Source: Sulfuritalea sp. (GTDB taxonomy: Bacteria > Pseudomonadota > Gammaproteobacteria > Burkholderiales > Rhodocyclaceae). From it: a DNA stretch of 58,501 nt. Position numbers and translations under genes: made by a program. This document shows, one piece after another, positions 57,764-58,501 of this stretch (position 1 is its first letter; every line of letters starts with the position of its first letter). The notes beneath the pieces are model-generated. The model made no database searches, had not been told where the DNA came from, and was given only the letters and a program-made list of their open reading frames with translations. The stretch is taken from positions 1 through 58,501 of the forward strand of contig JAUSCI010000017.1 in assembly GCA_030651305.1 (NCBI GenBank), given 5' to 3'.

Positions 57764-58045
57764 TCACGGACGCTGCGCGGCCTTATCGCGCAGCGTCCGT
57801 GTGGACTGCCGGGTTGGGGCTTGGCCATCAACATAAGCGTCGAGCAACCGGCGAATCATGCGCTGGTACTGAGTGTGATGCCTTGTAGCCTCCGACTTAA
57901 AGAACTCGATACTCTTCTTGCTCAGAGCCAGAGTTACTTTCACACCTTCTTCACGAAATGCCAATTCGGCCGGCGAAGGGAGAAAGTCTGGAACCACCTG
58001 AACCTTGCCAAGGGGTTCATCGGTGTATTTGATTTTCGCGCTCAT
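57764..58045 (-). CDS. Antitoxin of a second BrnT-like locus (CopG/BrnA-type)
   Basis: 93 residues from ATG 58045 (MSAKIKYTDEPLGKVQVVPD). The C-terminal half GVKVTLALSKKSIEFFKSEATRHHTQYQRMIRRLLDAYV resembles ribbon-helix-helix antitoxins. It overlaps the upstream toxin by 29 nt. The last eleven codons fall in the hairpin 57765-57801, so the present C-terminus (LRDKAAQRP) may not be the original one. Confidence 0.75.
   Translation of the reverse strand: MSAKIKYTDEPLGKVQVVPDFLPSPAELAFREEGVKVTLALSKKSIEFFKSEATRHHTQYQRMIRRLLDAYVDGQAPTRQSTRTLRDKAAQRP
57765..57801. terminator. 15-bp perfect hairpin at the 5' edge of the intron
   Basis: CACGGACGCTGCGCG-GCCTTAT-CGCGCAGCGTCCGTG is a perfect 15-bp stem with a 7-nt loop. 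On the minus strand it is followed after 9-11 nt by the group II intron GUGYG. Class C introns are known to insert just after terminator stem-loops. Confidence 0.65.
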
Positions 58046-58307
58046 AGATCGCCTTTCCTTTGCGCCAATAGCCGGCGCCGATGATTCGAATAACCGAAGC
58101 GCGGTAAGTGAACCGCACCGTGAGCACACCGCCATCAACTTCACCGAAGCAATAGAACCGCTCTTCGGATTGGCTGTGAGCGTCGTCTTTGGCTATCACG
58201 CGCTGCGGGTCCGCAAAAGCGTATTGGGCGCGGGAGAAGGAAACTCCGTGCTTTCCTTGATTCTCGGTGTCCTTGGTGGGGTCCCAATCAAAGCGAGTTT
58301 TTGCCAT
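58017..58307 (-). CDS. BrnT-family toxin
   Basis: 96 residues from ATG 58307. KTRFDWDPTKDTENQGKHGVSFSRAQYAFADPQRVIAKD is the BrnT N-terminus. SEERFYCFGEVDGGVLTVRFTYRASVIRIIGAGYWRKGKAIYE completes the small RNase-like fold, with ARY in place of the common SARRA motif region (GAGYWRKGK). It heads a toxin-antitoxin pair with the RHH gene on the same strand. Confidence 0.85.
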   Translation of the reverse strand: MAKTRFDWDPTKDTENQGKHGVSFSRAQYAFADPQRVIAKDDAHSQSEERFYCFGEVDGGVLTVRFTYRASVIRIIGAGYWRKGKAIYERENQIHR

Positions 58308-58460
58308 GGACACAGAGTAGCACTAGCCCATACAAAAAGCCATACGGAGATATGGAAAGCCCCAACGACGCTGTAGAAAAAGTCTTTTCATTTCCGCATT
58401 CTGCTGTGAACCAAATGGAATAACAAGACTCCAAGGAGAAGTTCCTTCGGAGAGTTGCCC

Positions 58461-58501
58461 ATGGCCCGCTACAAACACATCGACACCAGCCCGCGGTTGA
58501 T
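58461..58501 (+). CDS. Start of a transposase gene, cut by the window edge
   Basis: ATG 58461 reads MARYKHIDTSPRLI before the sequence ends. The words MARYKxIDTSPR are typical of the N-terminus of IS1182-like transposases. Upstream, CCAAGGAG and TTCCTTCGG form an imperfect dyad (58430-58450 region) that could be near an IS end. Too little is present for firm family assignment. Confidence 0.5.
   Translation, partial: MARYKHIDTSPRL

Noticed and set aside
57409-57836. Plus-strand frames downstream of the IS
   Set aside because: They fall within the intron 5' half and the hairpin, and the other strand explains the sequence as RNA structure.

Overview
The window is a high-GC chromosomal segment from a denitrifying, aromatic-degrading betaproteobacterium, probably in or near the Rhodocyclales (the order is my inference). 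The evidence is a tRNA-Tyr/Gly/Thr-tuf cluster, cytochrome cd1 nitrite reductase (nirS), a PhaM-type PHA-granule protein, an indolepyruvate:ferredoxin oxidoreductase, an aryl/acyl-CoA catabolic cluster with its own branched-chain-type ABC importer, and TRAP transport.

Layout. (1) 1-640: start of tuf and three tRNAs, all on the minus strand. (2) 776-6204, plus strand: an FAD-linked 2-hydroxyacid dehydrogenase, a fused indolepyruvate oxidoreductase and PhaM. (3) 6222-17326, minus strand: a likely long operon of acyl-CoA ligase, LivG, LivH, LivM, LivK, LivF, PaaK-like ligase, CaiB/BaiF CoA-transferase and an AEC carrier. It is divergent from a Crp/Fnr regulator at 17449-18147, with a perfect TGTCG-N6-CGACA operator between them. 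A 3-hydroxyacyl-CoA dehydrogenase follows. (4) 19656-24377: gph, then trpEGDC behind a leader peptide containing Trp-Pro-Trp, i.e. a trp attenuator. (5) 24374-28903, minus strand: DUF2892 protein, RND pump and adaptor. (6) 29048-38636: nirS behind two FNR-like boxes, then two very large hybrid histidine kinases, the first with a NarX/PilJ-type nitrate-sensor motif. (7) 38697-48486: CbiX chelatase, MFS carrier, 2-hydroxyacid dehydrogenase, a TerC-UspA fusion, a TRAP transporter, a divergent GntR/FadR regulator, and then TerC and UspA again as separate genes. (8) 48700-54357: housekeeping block with rnpB, DUF3025, pyrC, rsmI, yraN, a HIRAN protein, gmhA, a dolP-like gene and rfaE2.

From 54358 to the end the sequence becomes an accessory mosaic. 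It has two BrnT/BrnA-type toxin-antitoxin loci (the first toxin frameshifted), a diverged second copy of the rfaE2 3' end, a severed operon fragment, an ORF-less group II intron split by an IS1111-type (IS110 family) element, and the start of another transposase at the edge.

How the parts fit together. Regions 2-3 could take aromatic amino-acid-derived 2-oxo or 2-hydroxy acids and imported aromatic or aliphatic acids to CoA thioesters and then through beta-oxidation. Regions 5-6 handle nitrite respiration and its sensing. No CRISPR array, prophage or complete heme d1 biosynthesis cluster is visible. The most interesting items are the nirS/sensor-kinase locus, the intron/IS/toxin mosaic, a 25-bp palindromic repeat translated in frame inside the RND pump, and several uncharacterised operator-like dyads.
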